Notes: a model not told the origin generated them from the sequence alone. A DNA stretch of 64,000 nucleotides from Porodaedalea pini (GCA_002794775.1 NBAY01000026.1:186001-250000); one strand, 5' to 3'. Shown: positions 31,803-44,840, numbered from the stretch's first letter. Numbers and translations: made by a program.

Positions 31803-33637
31803 CGGAGCGCATTCAAGGCTTCACCTGTTTTCGCCAATGAAACTCTCTATGTACATGATATCGTAATGCTACGCACTGTAAACGCTTCGTGTCACCTGCG
31901 TATGTAGTTTCCAAGGAATAAACATGCCAACGTCTTGTTTGAACGACTTTGCAGTCCCGGGAGCCATCGTTGTCCTTCATCTAAGCAGCGCTCATTAACA
32001 CTCAACATCTCTTCCGCCTTGCCCTGTCGCCAAAATGCGAGACGCCCTTGATGCAAGAGACCGCAGCCTTTTCATCTGACTCTTCTGTTTTTTCTTTGCC
32101 TTCCTCGTATAGTTGCACCACCCACTGGTTGTAGCTTCCCGCTCAGGTGAACTCGTCGCGGTCGATAAATATAACCGTAATATAACGAGCACTCGTGCTG
32201 CAGGATTGCGCACGAGAGTACTCGGAGAAGCGGTGCAGGCTTTGGAGCGGACGAGAGTGAGAGGCGAGCAGAGTGGATAAGAGAGGAGGTTTGAGGTGAG
32301 GTAATGTTGAGAAGTGATGAGACTTCCGTACCCTGTATTAAATATCATCTCAGTTCCCGTTTCCGCAGCCCTGGCAGCCCATTTGATTAAACTTCCTATT
32401 CAAGTTGAACGTGAGATTTGAGCCTCCAGGTTCTACCTAGCAGCATCGTGATCCAAGGCCAGCAGGTAGCCCAGATGGAGTCAAGATACTGTAGTATAGG
32501 ATTTGACTCTGATCTGTTCGGTGATCCTGACTTTTGGACTTCCTTCGGGTTATGTGATAATTTTAGCTCCTAGTCTGGGCGAAGGATCTTTTGGCGATTT
32601 CATCATTCATCTTCACCCACCGTGATCGCAATTCCCTCAGACTTGAATCTCACTCGCCAGAATCAAGACTGCTTTCATCACGTACTGAACTTGGACTATA
32701 CGCGACTCATGTTCTGTCTTCTTCCAAGTTGCCTGGCGGCCTTTCAGCTGAAGATCTCACGACCCTGGATGATTTTTACAGTTTATCCGTATGGCTCCGT
32801 TTTCAAAATTTAAGTGCGTCACCGTTGACTCGCAACCATGGGCTCCTGGAAGTTACAGTCCTAAGCTCTGGGTATAATGAAACAACCGCTGAAGTCCACG
32901 GTCGCCCCCTCTCTCCTCCCATAAACAACCGGAGCTCCAGCTTGCCAGGCTTCCGGGTCCCACGAATCAAGCATCTTTCCTCACAGCTCGTCTACAAAGG
33001 ATCAATCTCTCCAGATTCGGACTCTCGCCATTAGCATCCGACCGCTATTTGTGTTCCTACAACATCCCTGACCACTCTTGGTTTACAGGATGCGTGTCCC
33101 AGCCCGGTGTGTTAACATCGAGTGGGAGATTTCGACTACATAGTTCGTGTGTCTCATTCTCGCTATAATCTGCAATCTGCATATTTTTATCGATCTTCGC
33201 TCGCGCACTGTGCTCTATACATAGGTGCGACGTAATATGCTCAAATCTGCCCGTTCTATGATCCACTTGACTATGTAGACATAGAGCCCATCATGCATGA
33301 AATCACGAGGAGTCAACCATAGATATCAAGACAAGTGTATGACAAAAACATCTAATAAAACAAGCTCCGAAAGTCGTTTGTATATGAATGTTTACCGTCC
33401 CCAGCTCTCCGCACCAAAAGCCCGAACCTCAATGCCCATCTCAACAACACCATCAGTATAAACTGCACATCACTATCAACGGTACACAAGAAGATACACA
33501 CACACACATACACACACATGCAGTCACATTCACAGCGGCACACAACACGTCTAGCATGCAATACACTCTCCTATATCGACTCTCCGCTCATGATCAGACC
33601 AGTAGTCGTCCCAGAGAGCCGTGGGTGGGGATGCACC
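31803..33637. other. Intergenic
   Basis: A short minus-strand run near 32020-32150 (QWVVQLYEEGKEKTEESDEK) has a coding look but no gene model. Contains dispersed-repeat copy 2 at 32362-32472 and a CA-rich microsatellite at about 33496-33520. No supported gene. Confidence 0.35.
32362..32472 (+). repeat. Dispersed repeat, copy 2
   Basis: Diverged copy of 25029-25114 on the same strand, carrying GAACGTGAGATTTGAGCCT and the following blocks. Confidence 0.55.
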
Positions 33638-35206
33638 TCATAAATCGCCACGCGACCAGTCGACGGCGCGTTTGAGCTGTTCGAGCGTGAGGAAGATGAG
33701 GATCGTCGTCGGCTGCAGACGCATCCATCTGTTCAACAGTCGAAGATATAATGAGTCAGCTCACTTTATCAGAGGAGAGGAGAAACGTACGCAGGAACCC
33801 AGCCCTTAAACATAAACAGCGCGCCCTCGTTCTTGAACGAGTTCTTTATCACTTGTAATGTCGAGTTGGAACCTGGCCCAGAGGCATTCATGATCCGGCT
33901 CTGCATTGTATCGCATCACAGTATCAAATAGTGCTCAGAGGTATATTGAAAGTTGCGGACAGACGGACCTTGATGACGTCCGCAGGCGAGCAGACGGTCG
34001 TCGCAACCGTGCCCGCGGCGAAGCTTGCCGTAAAATGGCAGTAGATGTTATCAGAGAAGTACTTCGTCTTCAGGAGCTCGGACTTGAAGTAGTCGTATCT
34101 GAATTCGAGTATCGAAGACAATTACATATATTAGTGCATGCCTTGGAGCGAGCAGAGTAGGTAGGTGCTTACGAGGCGAGCTGCGATGCGTTCATGAGCA
34201 CTGCACGGAAAACGTTCGGGACGACCCCTCGTCCTAAAGAGGATACGCCTTCTTCACGGACCATCTACAACACAAGAAGACAAGCATTCAGTTCGAGAAT
34301 CTGTTTTCTCCAATAGAAGTATAGAAAATGGCAAACGTACGCGGAAGAGACCATCAAAGCAGTGCTTGTAGTTCAAGCGTTTCTCCGGCGGCTTCGCAAA
34401 GTCTCCTTGTAACCGGACCTAGTATCAGACAGAAAACGTTCGTTTAGTCCCGTTTGCCGGAGTATGTGAAGGAAGCCTCGGACCATAATGATTTCTGAAA
34501 CCAGGAATTAGGTTTTCACGGGATAGCGCAAAGGCAGAAAGTACGAACCTCCCGGATTCCCGACGAATCCAGCTATCCCTCCAGCTGAACGACCTAATTC
34601 AGCTCGCATCCCAACGTATTAAAGGGCATATACGTACCCATACTACCGGCCAACGCCAACTTCCACGCCGGTGCATTCGGACCTAAACACGATCCTTAAT
34701 ATCCCCAATCTCCCTTATGTAGTACGATCAGACGCACCAGCCCCAACAATCTTCTTGCTCTCGTCGTACGCCCAGAAACGGCATAACGAGTAGCTCATCT
34801 GGCGCATCCACGTTCCGGATATTCCATCGAAGAGACCACGCACGCCTGCGGTGCGCACGGTCTTTTGCAGCGACGCGAGCATGCGCTTGTCGCCTGATGC
34901 TTGCAGGCGCACCTTTGTTAGGTCGAGAGGGCTAAACACGCACGCAGAAGGTATAAGCTTGGTCACGCGACGAGAAGCTCAATCTGGTTGAAAGACATAC
35001 TGCGTGATGGATGCGGCAATAGTCGCTGCGAGGCCTGTAAATGACGCGTGCCGGCATTAGTATTATGAACACAGCGCTGCAGGAGTAAGTCGGGGCGCAC
35101 CTCCTAACCAGAACGGATACGGTTGCTTCTTTTTGGGTACAACCAGCGTCGTGTCCTTGGCTTCAGGAGCCTGTGCCGAGACGGCCTCGCGTTCGTTTCT
35201 CGACAT
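33638..35206 (-). CDS. Mitochondrial carrier family protein, dicarboxylate-carrier-like
   Basis: About nine short exons encode a roughly 300-residue solute carrier of the mitochondrial inner membrane. The start MSRNEREAVSAQAPEAKDTT is followed by PYPFWLGG and LAATIAASITQ (helix 1). Carrier signatures are PLDLTKVRLQAS (repeat 1), a second repeat with VRLQGDFAKPPEKRLNYKHC, and PADVIKVR (repeat 3). Other conserved stretches are AWKLALAGSMGGIAGFVGNP, MVREEGVSSLGRGVVPNVFR and SRIMNASGPGSNSTLQVIKN. The end is TILIFLTLEQLKRAVDW. The combination RLNYKHCFDGL and GRGVVPNVFRAVLM fits the DIC1-type (malate/succinate-phosphate exchange) branch best. Related oxaloacetate or 2-oxodicarboxylate carriers cannot be excluded by eye. 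Confidence 0.85.
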
Positions 35207-36336
35207 CGTCGTGTTTACTCGTCAGTCGTTGGCGACTCGTTATCGTCGTCGTCGAGGTCGTTGCTTGCGAGCGATGCGTGGAGACTGTGATGGGAAGGAG
35301 TGAGATCCCGTGAAGGAACGGAACGGAGGAAGCAGCGAACTACATAATTATTAAGGCAGCTGAGATAGTAGTATGGAGCCTATTGAGTGGACGGTAGCAC
35401 AAGAACAGCCAGCTGACTCCCAATTAGCAGCCGTGTGATTTCCTTGCCGCATCCCGTTACCCCGCATTTACCCCGCATTTTATCAAGAAACGGCTACATG
35501 GATTTGTTGAGCTAGGCAATATTAATACCTCTCAAATCTTACCAGGAGAAATGAAAATAATATTCAATGCTCGACGAGTTGTGTAGAACAAATACCAGTT
35601 TCGGCAAGGAGTGTATATAGGAACCATGCGATTATTCACCTGAAAAAAACACCTGATGGTAGGATAGTCCGACATCTTCCGCAACATTACTGCCACGGCT
35701 ATCCGCCACCACGTCCTAAGAATCACTTAGAATCTGTGCTGTAAAGACATCATTCGTCCGCCCTGCTGATTCAGCGGCGAGCCAAGAATGCCGCAGTGAC
35801 AAATTTATCGTTACGGTCCGAATGTGTTGCTCGCAGTTCTCTTGATAATCTGCAGTCCTGTGGACATTTATCTTGGAGCAAATAGGTGGTCGCGTAAGCA
35901 CTGTGGAAATTACAAAGATGCGGTCGTATCAGCACTGCTTTGTCCCATTAGCAGCATTGCCGTGGGCAGCCTCGGGTTCACGAGATCGGATACAAGGTCA
36001 TTCGCGGAACGCATCACGGCGTGCGTGAAAAGTTATATGTTCATCTCCAGAAAAAAAAGGATAAATTCAAAGCATGCTGCGTCCATTGTCCGCAAAGTAA
36101 AGACAGTCTGCTCTTTACTAATTCTTCGCAAGCCTTGCTTCGCTGCTCACTGATTGGAAGTATCCGACGCTCTCCCCCAAATTGCTGCTCCACGAATGAT
36201 TGCTATCACTTTCATAAGTATCATATGGTAGTAGCGAAGCAATCCTTATAAACGCTCTATTCGTCCAGGATCTACCAAGCTCATTCAGTGGCGAGTCTAA
36301 AAGACAGTGACAGTATGATAGATACCGTTGTATTCT
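35207..36336. other. Intergenic
   Basis: 5' side of the carrier gene and 3' side of the RS-rich gene. No supported gene. Confidence 0.45.
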
Positions 36337-37434
36337 TCATTCGAAAGTGCTGTTCAGGAAGCTCAAGAGTTTCTCCCGCTTCTCATCCCTCTCTTGATCA
36401 TCTGCAGACTTGCGGACCTTCATCTTGATCTGGGGTAGTAGAACGCGTAAGCCTCCTGATGAGAGGAAATGAGAAATCGACATACCTTCTTCCCAGTCAG
36501 TATACTCCTCTTCTCATCCGGCGAATGGCTTCGCTTTCTTTTGCCCCTGCTGCCCTTATCCTTATGATGACTCCGCCTCTTCTTTCTTCCCTCCTTGTCT
36601 TTCGACTTCTGGTGGTGCCGGGACCGATCTCTTGACCGAGAGCGCGATCTGGACCCGGAAGATGAAGAACGACTTCGCCGATCGTGCTTTCTCTTGTGGC
36701 GAGAGCGATGGCAAGATATATACGAAGAATCGGAATCAGAATACTCGGAGGATGATCTCGAACGCGTATACGACCGAGAACGTCGTCTGCTCGACTTGTG
36801 CTTTGTCTTCAAAATCAATTGTTAGAATTCAGACGCCCATGAATGTAAGACAAATAGAATGAGTTGTACTCACTTCATGACGCTCATTCAAATGTGAGGC
36901 TTCACGCCTACGGTGACGGTGGTCGATTGAAGGAGAACGAGTTCGCGAAAGCGACACAGCTCGGCTCTACATCCGGTCCATTCAATACATCTTAACCAGA
37001 AGAGTCTCAAGATAACGCAGATAACTCACTTCTTTACGCCCGCGTTCCGGATCACCAACATCCCACCTCGTCCTCTTCGAGTGTCGAGAACCAGGCGCTT
37101 CTCTATACCGCCGATTCGCATCGTCCGCGTATCCATCTTTATCGCGAGGCTCATATTTTCTGCGAGGAGATCGCGACCTGCTTCGCCCTTAGAGGATGTA
37201 TTCATTCCAAGGTGTAGTGAGATGAGTGATTATACGATATCATTGTCATTTGGCATTCGTGTTGAGTGAGAGCCATCCCGGGACCACCGCGTCGTCGTTG
37301 TCGGCGCATGCGCGATCGGCCAGGATGAGGAGGAACAGAGGTCAGCCGGGGACCTTAAAAGAGTAAGAATAATGAGCCTCACCGCTTTGACGCGCTCTGC
37401 GTCGCTCGTAATCGTCGTTGGTGCGGCTTGTCAT
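36337..37434 (-). CDS. Arginine/serine-rich nuclear protein (splicing-type)
   Basis: Several exons. It starts MTSRTNDDYERRRARQSG at 37434. A basic RS block (RSRSPRRKYEPRDKDGYADD) is followed by SRHSKRTRWDVGDPERGRKE, then LSRTRSPSIDHRHRRREASH. A long RS domain comes next, with RSRSYTRSRSSSEYSDSDSS, SSSSGSRSRSRSRDRSRHH and KKRRSHHKDKGSRGKRKRSH. It ends with a conserved-looking tail, SADDQERDEKREKLLSFLNS TFE. No RRM is present. The composition points to a spliceosome-associated or SR-related protein in the nucleus; the exact ortholog is not recognised. It shares a 131-bp upstream region with the RRM protein at 37566-38628 in divergent orientation, which suggests co-expression. Confidence 0.75.
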
Positions 37435-37565
37435 GATCGCACTCAATGCAAAGTGCAAGAGGTGTGCGGCAAGCGATATGATATCGTGTCACAGGTAACG
37501 TAAATACGGTGTATACAGTCACAAAGTAGATGTGACTGCCCTCATCGCCTTGACCAACGACCACG
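37435..37565. promoter_or_regulatory. Bidirectional promoter, 131 bp
   Basis: The whole space between the ATGs of two divergent RNA-processing genes. It must carry both transcription starts. No clear TATA on either side. Confidence 0.6.
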
Positions 37566-38628
37566 ATGTCGACGCTCTCCGAAACGCCAGGTGCCTCCTC
37601 ATCCAACTCTCACCTCTCTTACTATACCCCAGCCACACGAGAGAAATCGGCGAGCCCACCACCGACCGCTCCGCCGCGCGAACTCAGCAAGAACAGGCTG
37701 TACGTCGGGAACCTGCACCCGACGGTTGACGAGTAAGTCTCGCTCACTCATTTTATCTCTCCTTCTGTGGTGGCTCCTCGGTGCAAGGAGGGAATAGTGT
37801 GCTTGAAATCTGGGATATGAATCCGATGGGCAGAGCTATCTGACGCTGACTCCAGGTATACATTCCTGCAGGTATTCGCCAAGTTCGGCAAGGTTGCGAA
37901 GCTCGACTTCCTCTTCCACAAGTCTGGTCCAAGCAGGGGAAAACCTCGTGGATATGCCTTTGTAGAGTACAAGGAGAAGGAGGTATGTCACCTCCGTGAC
38001 GTTTCACCCCGAGATCTGGAACTGATGCGAATGTTCGGACAAACAGGATGCCTTGAAGGCACTTGTAAATGCGCATGACAAACTGTTACGAGGGCGAAAA
38101 CTGGTGGTGACGTACGCGAACCAAGCGCCGACGTACGAGATGGCGTCCACTGGCCCTGGAAAGCATCATAGACGCGGAGAGGTGCAACGGCCGACAGCAC
38201 TCTCGCTCATAAAAGCGACGTCGCATCCTGGAAAGTGAGTGTGCTTCGATAAATTTACATTGAACAACACTCATGATTCTCTCTGATGTAGGACAGAAGA
38301 CAAAATCGCCGCGCTTGAAGCAAAGCTCCGCCAGATGGAGAAGCAGGCATCCACTCCGACCTCAACCTTGCCTTCACACCCGTCCTTGCCGCTAAAGCCA
38401 CCACCTTCAATTCACCAAACCACCCCTGCATCAGAATCCACCTCGTCCGCAAAGACCTCTTCGCCACGCCCCTCAAATCAGGCAACGAATCTGAGAAAGC
38501 CATCGAATGCGAAAGTCGGTGGTATCTTCGCGTCGGGGTCAAGCAGTTCGTTGGGGAAGAAGCCGACACTAGAGGAACTTATGAAGTCGAAAAAGGCTGG
38601 GACTCCTGGGGGTTTGCTGAAGAGATAG
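37566..38628 (+). CDS. RBM18-like RRM protein
   Basis: Four exons with canonical introns. The N-terminus is low-complexity (MSTLSETPGASSSNSHLSYY). One RRM follows: RNP2 NRLYVGNLHPTVDE across the first intron, VFAKFGKVAKLDFLFHKSGP, and RNP1 GKPRGYAFVEYKEKE. After intron 2 come DALKALVNAHDKLLRGRKLV and VTYANQAP. The FGKVxxxDFLFHKSGxxxGxPRGYxFV pattern is characteristic of RBM18. After the RRM there is a coiled EDKIAALEAKLRQMEKQ stretch, a Ser/Pro/Thr-rich linker, and a conserved end (FASGSSSSLGKKPTLEELMK, then KKAGTPGGLLKR). Predicted nuclear RNA binding; the precise RNA target is unknown. It diverges from the RS-rich gene. Confidence 0.85.
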
Positions 38629-39116
38629 CAAGGGTGTCTATGGAAGGATTTTCGGATGCGTATATTGTGTTTTTCTTGTTTATGTGTGGTAATATCGGGA
38701 TAGCATAGTGTATCATTGTTATCTGTAATCGTACTTTTTGAATCGGATTTCTCAATTGCGCGTTCAAGTCTGCAGCAAATAGATGTAATGAAAATCCGAG
38801 GCATGTACTCTCGACTGCTTCATGTGAACACCAGTACAACAACACACCAGGATATTTTGATTGCACCATCCCCCTCCCTTGATATCTGCAATACTCCGCT
38901 GCTCAACTCTAACGCGAAAGCGAGAAGCGCCTCAACGATACTTGGGCGACTATTCTGACTATCAGTGGTACGTACATTCCTGGATTGCTGATGTTTGTTA
39001 CTGCATGCACTGGCAACTTTTGAGTCAAAACCCCTCGGCCAAGACTGAGATGGTGATTGCATTAAACTTGTACAACCCTATGTCGTCTGTGCATCAGGAA
39101 CTGCAATAGACTATGT
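38629..39116. other. Intergenic between convergent genes
   Basis: 3' ends of the RRM gene and the membrane-protein gene meet here. No gene supported. Confidence 0.45.
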
Positions 39117-42100
39117 CTAACGTCTACTAGGGTGCTGCGACCGTCGCTGATTAGCTGGAGCGAAGGAGGCTGAGGGATGCATCTGCATTGTGGAAGGAAG
39201 GAATGCAGCTGCGGCAAGCACGTTTCCGTTCAAAGGAGTAAGGACATTTTGCGCGTAGACACGCTGGCCGCTATTGGGCCCCACCCGATGTCTGGATGCA
39301 TTACCATATGATGGATCAGGAATTTGCTGGCCAGTCGGATGGCGAGCTCGCCTTTCCACAGACCCAGAGCGACGCCGACCGCGTGACCTCCGATGAGGTT
39401 TAGGTATGCGGATAGCATTGGGTCTCTCATTTTCAAACTGTACAAACGCAGGTCTTGTACGGCTCGGTGAAGGATAACGTGCGTGATTTTGCAAGACTTG
39501 ATCGGCCACGTAAACCGGTGAGCGAGTGCTGGACCTGCGAGACCCATGACTGCGATCTTGATCCACCGAAGGATAGTATCCCCTATGTACTGGCGAACTC
39601 ATATACAGAGGACTGGGTGCTAAAGGAACAATTGGCTCCGTATCTGACCTGACGCCATAGATTGCGGAGTGAATTGCAGTACGTGGGCTCGGTGGACGAG
39701 CAGGATGTGTTCCTTCAATACTCGGCCCATGACTGGGATGAACACTTATAGGCGATTCAGGATAGTCTTCCTCCAGATGACTCGGTCGCGGCGAAAGACG
39801 TCCGGTGTCCACCCGTACAGCAGTCGGGGAACGCTCTTTCCTCAAAGGGGAGCGTCCTGGCCGATGCGACTCAGTTGTAGGTACTTGTATGAGTTGCGGC
39901 TCTGGCTCATAGGCTGACTCAGGGCCTGCGTAGGTCGGAGCTTCTGGTGGCTGTAGTCCTATCACGACTCGCTCTGGTGAAAGGCTCCGAGGTCGAGTAT
40001 GTATAACGACACCTATCAGAGACTCTGAGGGGATGCGTCCCGGGTGAGTCACAGGAATTCCTGCATCGCCTTCCGTATTGACGGGCCTAGACTGTCCAGT
40101 AGAAACGTGAGATGAATATATAGGTATTCGTACAATCCTAGTCCGGTCAGAAGGACTCTGGCTCCGACTACTGCGAGGAATGGTTGGTGGAGCACACTCA
40201 GGTAAAGGACGCATTGACAGAGGATAATGAACGTCCATCACCATGCGAAGAGGGCGAGCAAGTGAATAATCACGACGATGTAGTCGCCCTTCGTGATACT
40301 CAGGGGAGTAAGACCTCCGAGAGTGGTATGACGGTGATCTTCGCCTGCCCGGACGATTGTCCTCTTCGTACGTCGGGGAGCGAGATGGCCGCCGGTGCCT
40401 GCAATCGCCTTCGTAGCGCGTCGGGGAACGAGATGGTCGCTGTCGGCTAAGATCGCCCGGGGACCTATGTCTTGGCCCGTGACGATCACCATCACGATAC
40501 GTTTGCCTTGATCCGTCACGTTGCGGAGAATAGGATCGTGTCCGAGAACGTTCGGGCCTTCGTAATCGGGATGGGTGGGTACCTTCGTCATAGGGTGAAT
40601 GAGATTTTAGGGATGAAGAAGACCTTGAGCGTCCTTCACGAGCGACTCTGACTCTGGGGATACGCGAACGGCGGCGACCACGATCATCTTCGTACCTATA
40701 AAATCGGTAAGTTCTAATTCACGGAAACGCAAAAGACATTATATACCGAGAAGGAGGCGCGTGAACAATGACTGTTGGCTGAGTTGGAGCCACCAGCGGA
40801 ATATGCGTATGCGGAGGAGACGGAGAATAACGAGTGCGTCCTTCGTCGTAACCAGTATGTGCCATTGGAGGCGGAACAATCAAGGGCCCTTGTGAGGGCG
40901 CTTGGGTAGATGGAACAATGACAACTGGTTGTGTGGGCGGCTGCGCATAACCCGGATCACCAAGCATGACAGGAGGCGGCGATTGCATACGCGAAGGCTG
41001 GAACGATGATGGGTCATCATTGACGATCGGAGCTGGAACGAGATCGAAGCGGGCGAACGGGAAGCAGTGATCCGAATGCGCGAATGATAATAATAGGGTG
41101 TGAAGGCGATGGTGTCCGTGAGCGCGGACGTCCTCGATCCGCTTCTTTATTTTCCAGTTGCTGGTGACGCCTATGGTGCGGAAAGGAAGAAACGGTACGA
41201 GAATAGGAACGACGCCGACGATGCGTTGGACGATCTGAGTGCTCTGACAGTTCGGAATAAGCCCGATGCAGACGGCGTTGGGGTGAGAGCGAGTCATCCC
41301 TGTAACTTCGACGACTACCGACGGCGTGAAGACCATCTCTGGCTGGTGAACCAGACATTGATCGAGAGCGAGAGCGTTGAGATCGCTGACTCGGTTGGAC
41401 CACTACTATCATACGTTGATCTTCGTGGGTCCGCTGATGTGGATATGGCAGATCTGTATTGATGACGACCGATTGAGAGGAAGCCGCAGATGCAGAAGGA
41501 AACACAGGCATCGACTGAGGCGGAGTAACAGCAACTGGTCGAGGTGAGGGGGTTCGCGAGCGTCGTAACTCCGATCGCATACTAGTAGGCTGAGGAGACG
41601 AGTACGGCCGCACTCTGGCCTCATCCTCTGAATACCGCTGATCGTGACGAAGCGGAGATAATGAACCCGAACGATGAATGCTACGGTGGGGTGGATACGA
41701 GCTGTCTCTATAGCTTCGTTGACCGCATTGCCTGCAAAGATGATTGCAAGTGCATTCTCTGATCGTCTGAACGACGACCCTCGTCGGTGAAAGAGACCTT
41801 GATCTTGGGCGAGAGCGACGTCTGTCACGAACTGGTCGGGTTCCCATACCCAGACTTTGGCCATCTTCGTACTCTGGTCGATAATGAGGTCTTCGACCTC
41901 GCGATCGATTATCCTCAAATAACTCCAGAGAAGGAGGTTTTCTATGATGGTCGTCGCTGTTATACATCCTTCTTCCAGGTGTCGGGGAATAATACCGTGA
42001 TCGAGTGCGTGAGCGAGACAAATAGAGTCTGCGTTGGGTCCGAGTGCTGGAACGTCCGTCATGCATGGCTTTGATTCCAGGGCTCTGTGAGCCGCGACTG

Positions 42101-44840
42101 CCATGCCCATCAACTTGGATCTCCGACTCATCATCAGCGATGTCCTTGACGTAGACAAATGTACTGTTTAAAAGGAATTTTTCATCCGAAAACGCGTTCC
42201 ACACGATATGCGACGTCGATCTTGCTAGTTCAGAATCATGCTCCCTTTCAAACCCCGTGGCTTGCACAGAGAAGCCCGCTTCCAGTCCTCGCCGTGGCTC
42301 CTCCTGTAATACTCCGAGATGGCCCTTAGCTGCAGGTAGCTTCATGCTCTTCAGCGCCTCAAGAAAGCCAATCGCCCGCTCAATGATAGCGAGCGTTAGA
42401 GATTCACTCGTTAGGTCTCTACCGATAGAGCCCGCATTTTGTCGGAACTTCCATCTTTCTAGGATAAACCAACCAGAAAGAATCAAAAGGCCGGATACAT
42501 GGAAGCTCGAGAATGCCAATGTTACTGCAGTGGTCACTGAATGCTAATCGGATCATAGCAGTTACTATCCACTCTATTAAGGAGGATAATGCACATACCT
42601 GGCCGGAGGAAAAGACAAATAATCATAAGGCGGTGGCAAACAACCCACCGGAAATCAGCAGGGAAAGCATCGGCCCTGCGTTCAACCATGCCCTTAGAGA
42701 TACTGGTAGGAACCTGTCTGGCTCCCGGCTAGGTTTCAAATTTAAAACGCGATTGAAATAATTGATGGACCATGGAGCTCACACGATAGATTTGCGCCAT
42801 CCCATGACAAGCAGACTATTCACAGCTGATGCGATGCTAAAGACTAGAGATGAGAACAAAAACGTGTTCGCGGCGACGCCCGTAGGACTGGTAGTCTCGT
42901 CTGCAGAAAGCTGTAGCATCGATGCCGTTACGCCAGAAAGGAAAAAACCGATAGTTGTCAAGTTGAGATACCGAGAAGACCTGTTATGTTGTGCCGACAA
43001 GACAGCAGGTATTCCTGCGAAGAGTGTCAAACTCGGTCTGGTGACATCCCAATGAGGAAGAGTCAAAGCTTACCCCTATCATGAAATATTTTAATGGATT
43101 CTGTCAGGGATTCAACCGCACTTTCCACCCATTCAGTCAGTAAGGACTGTACGTGCACGCTAAGTTCATCAGAGGTACGTTGACCTAAAGAGCATAGACG
43201 TGAGAACATGCGAATGTGTTGTAAAGTCAGGAGTTCTCTTACTAGTTAACATCAGATCTGCTTCTGTCTGAATTCCGGTGAGATAACATGTGTTTGAAAG
43301 GAAAGTTAATGACGCTAACCATGAACCGTTTATGCAGCGAGAAAAGCTGTAGCATGAGCCTTTCATCGTGATAGACACTGTTAAAGTCGTGTAGTGCTCG
43401 AGCGGTTTCATCAAGAGCTCGTCCGAGCTCTCTGAAGCTCAAAGGAAGTTCTGCCAAATGGCTCCGCGTTGCAAAAGCTTTCCATGATGTTTCTTTTGAG
43501 TCAATGACCTGCAGAAACAAGAATAAAGCCCTTACGATTGTACATCGCAACGTTTACATCCTTCGGAAAGAGTGCAGACGTGTTTGTTCCGTATAAGTCA
43601 CGAAGTTTACGCAGCTGTAGCTTGATAGAATTCATGGCCTGTATACCTGGCCCACTCGAGCCAACAGATCGGAACGCAAAATCGAGTCTTATTAACTTTG
43701 AAACGGAAGCAGGAAATGTGAGCTCAAAAATACCTAAACTGCGCAATCGACGGAATGCTCACCTCGCTTTTAAGTTCCATGCATTTCCTATGAAGAAGTC
43801 AGAACAGGTGACCATAACATAAGTTTCGACAGTTACCAGTAGAATCTATGATAGTCAGCCGGACCGGGTATCCCATCACGGTCTACGTCTAACGGGACAA
43901 CGTAGAATGAAATTAGCTCAGTTTTTTTTAAAACGGACAGTGGACAATTGATTAGCATCAAAATCTCTGAACTAGATCTGATCTGACCAAGAGCCCATGA
44001 CTGGTGAAGGGATGCGCATCTTACATGCAGGAGGTCCTTTCGAGTCTATTACAGTTCAGTTAGTTCTATACATTGAGGCTGATGAAATCCTTCTAAGCTT
44101 CGTACCTCCTTCCGAAGATCCATGGTTCTGTTCCTTTTCCTTTTCAGAGTCATTTTGCAGGTTGAAATCGGCGATGGCAGGTTTAGTGTAGCTATAGGAT
44201 TGCTGAAGTAGTTTGGCTGTGTCTTGATTTGCTTCGTCCGGTACGGCTTGTTGGTTGATGGGTTGAGGACAGCTATCCACGCCATTTCGATCCAATTCTT
44301 GCGAGTAGAGTATAGCGTCGCTGCGAATCAAATTATCTGGAAAAAAAAAGAAACTGCATTTAATAGCTTTGATCAATTTTATTGCGGATATCGTAGGCAC
44401 CTTGAGGGACAGGAACTGTATATTTAGGATATGAGTCAGCGTCTTCTGAGTAGCAAGCAAATATATGGACCTTCACATGTTTGAGGCACTGCAGTATGCA
44501 TTGGCACCACATCAGGGCGAGAATGCGATGTCATGCTCGACCTCCTCCCTATACAGCCTTGATGACCGCAGTTGAGGTCTGAGTCGGGAGTCCGAACACA
44601 ACACAAAGGACATATTCAGTATCATAATAAGTAACAAAGGGCCAAAACCGTACCATAAGATATGCATGTAACTTGGTCTCTCCATTTTGCTTCCGCCACT
44701 ATAGCATCGTCCACTCCGACTAGCCAGCGCTTGACTGTCTCGCAGTCACAAAAGTGACCAGGTTCCCTATTAAAGGCGCTTTCTATCCCGTCATCTTTTG
44801 CATCGTGATGTTCAGGGGATGGAGGGGAAGTTGGATTCAT
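39117..44840 (-). CDS. Four-helix membrane protein with very long RS/SP-rich tail (paralog A)
   Basis: The start MNPTSPPSPEHHDAKDDGIE sits about 70 bp after a TATA box. The N-terminal soluble part, spread over several exons, holds the motif GIPGPADYHRFYW, the block RLDFAFRSVGSSGPGIQAMN, and ALDETARALHDFNSVYHDER. Four membrane helices follow: TIGFFLSGVTASMLQLSA, LFSSLVFSIASAVNSLLVMG, AGPMLSLLISGGLFATALCL and FSSFHVSGLLILSGWFIL. After a cytosolic block (HIVWNAFSDEKFLLNSTF) comes a tail of roughly 1,000 residues of RS, SP and Tyr-rich repeats (RSRTRSRYYSPTPGRRM; RRPSRSPTYEEDNRPGRR). A 42-nt intron near 40720 joins the last 527-codon exon in phase. A frame change near 41020-41060 is not resolved: an unrecognised intron or a 1-nt lesion. 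Family and function are unknown to me; the gene at 45147-48850 is its tandem paralog. Confidence 0.65.

Noticed and set aside
32591..33034. 147-codon plus-strand ORF
   Set aside because: No recognisable domain, no splice-supported extension and an overlapping alternative frame of equal quality.
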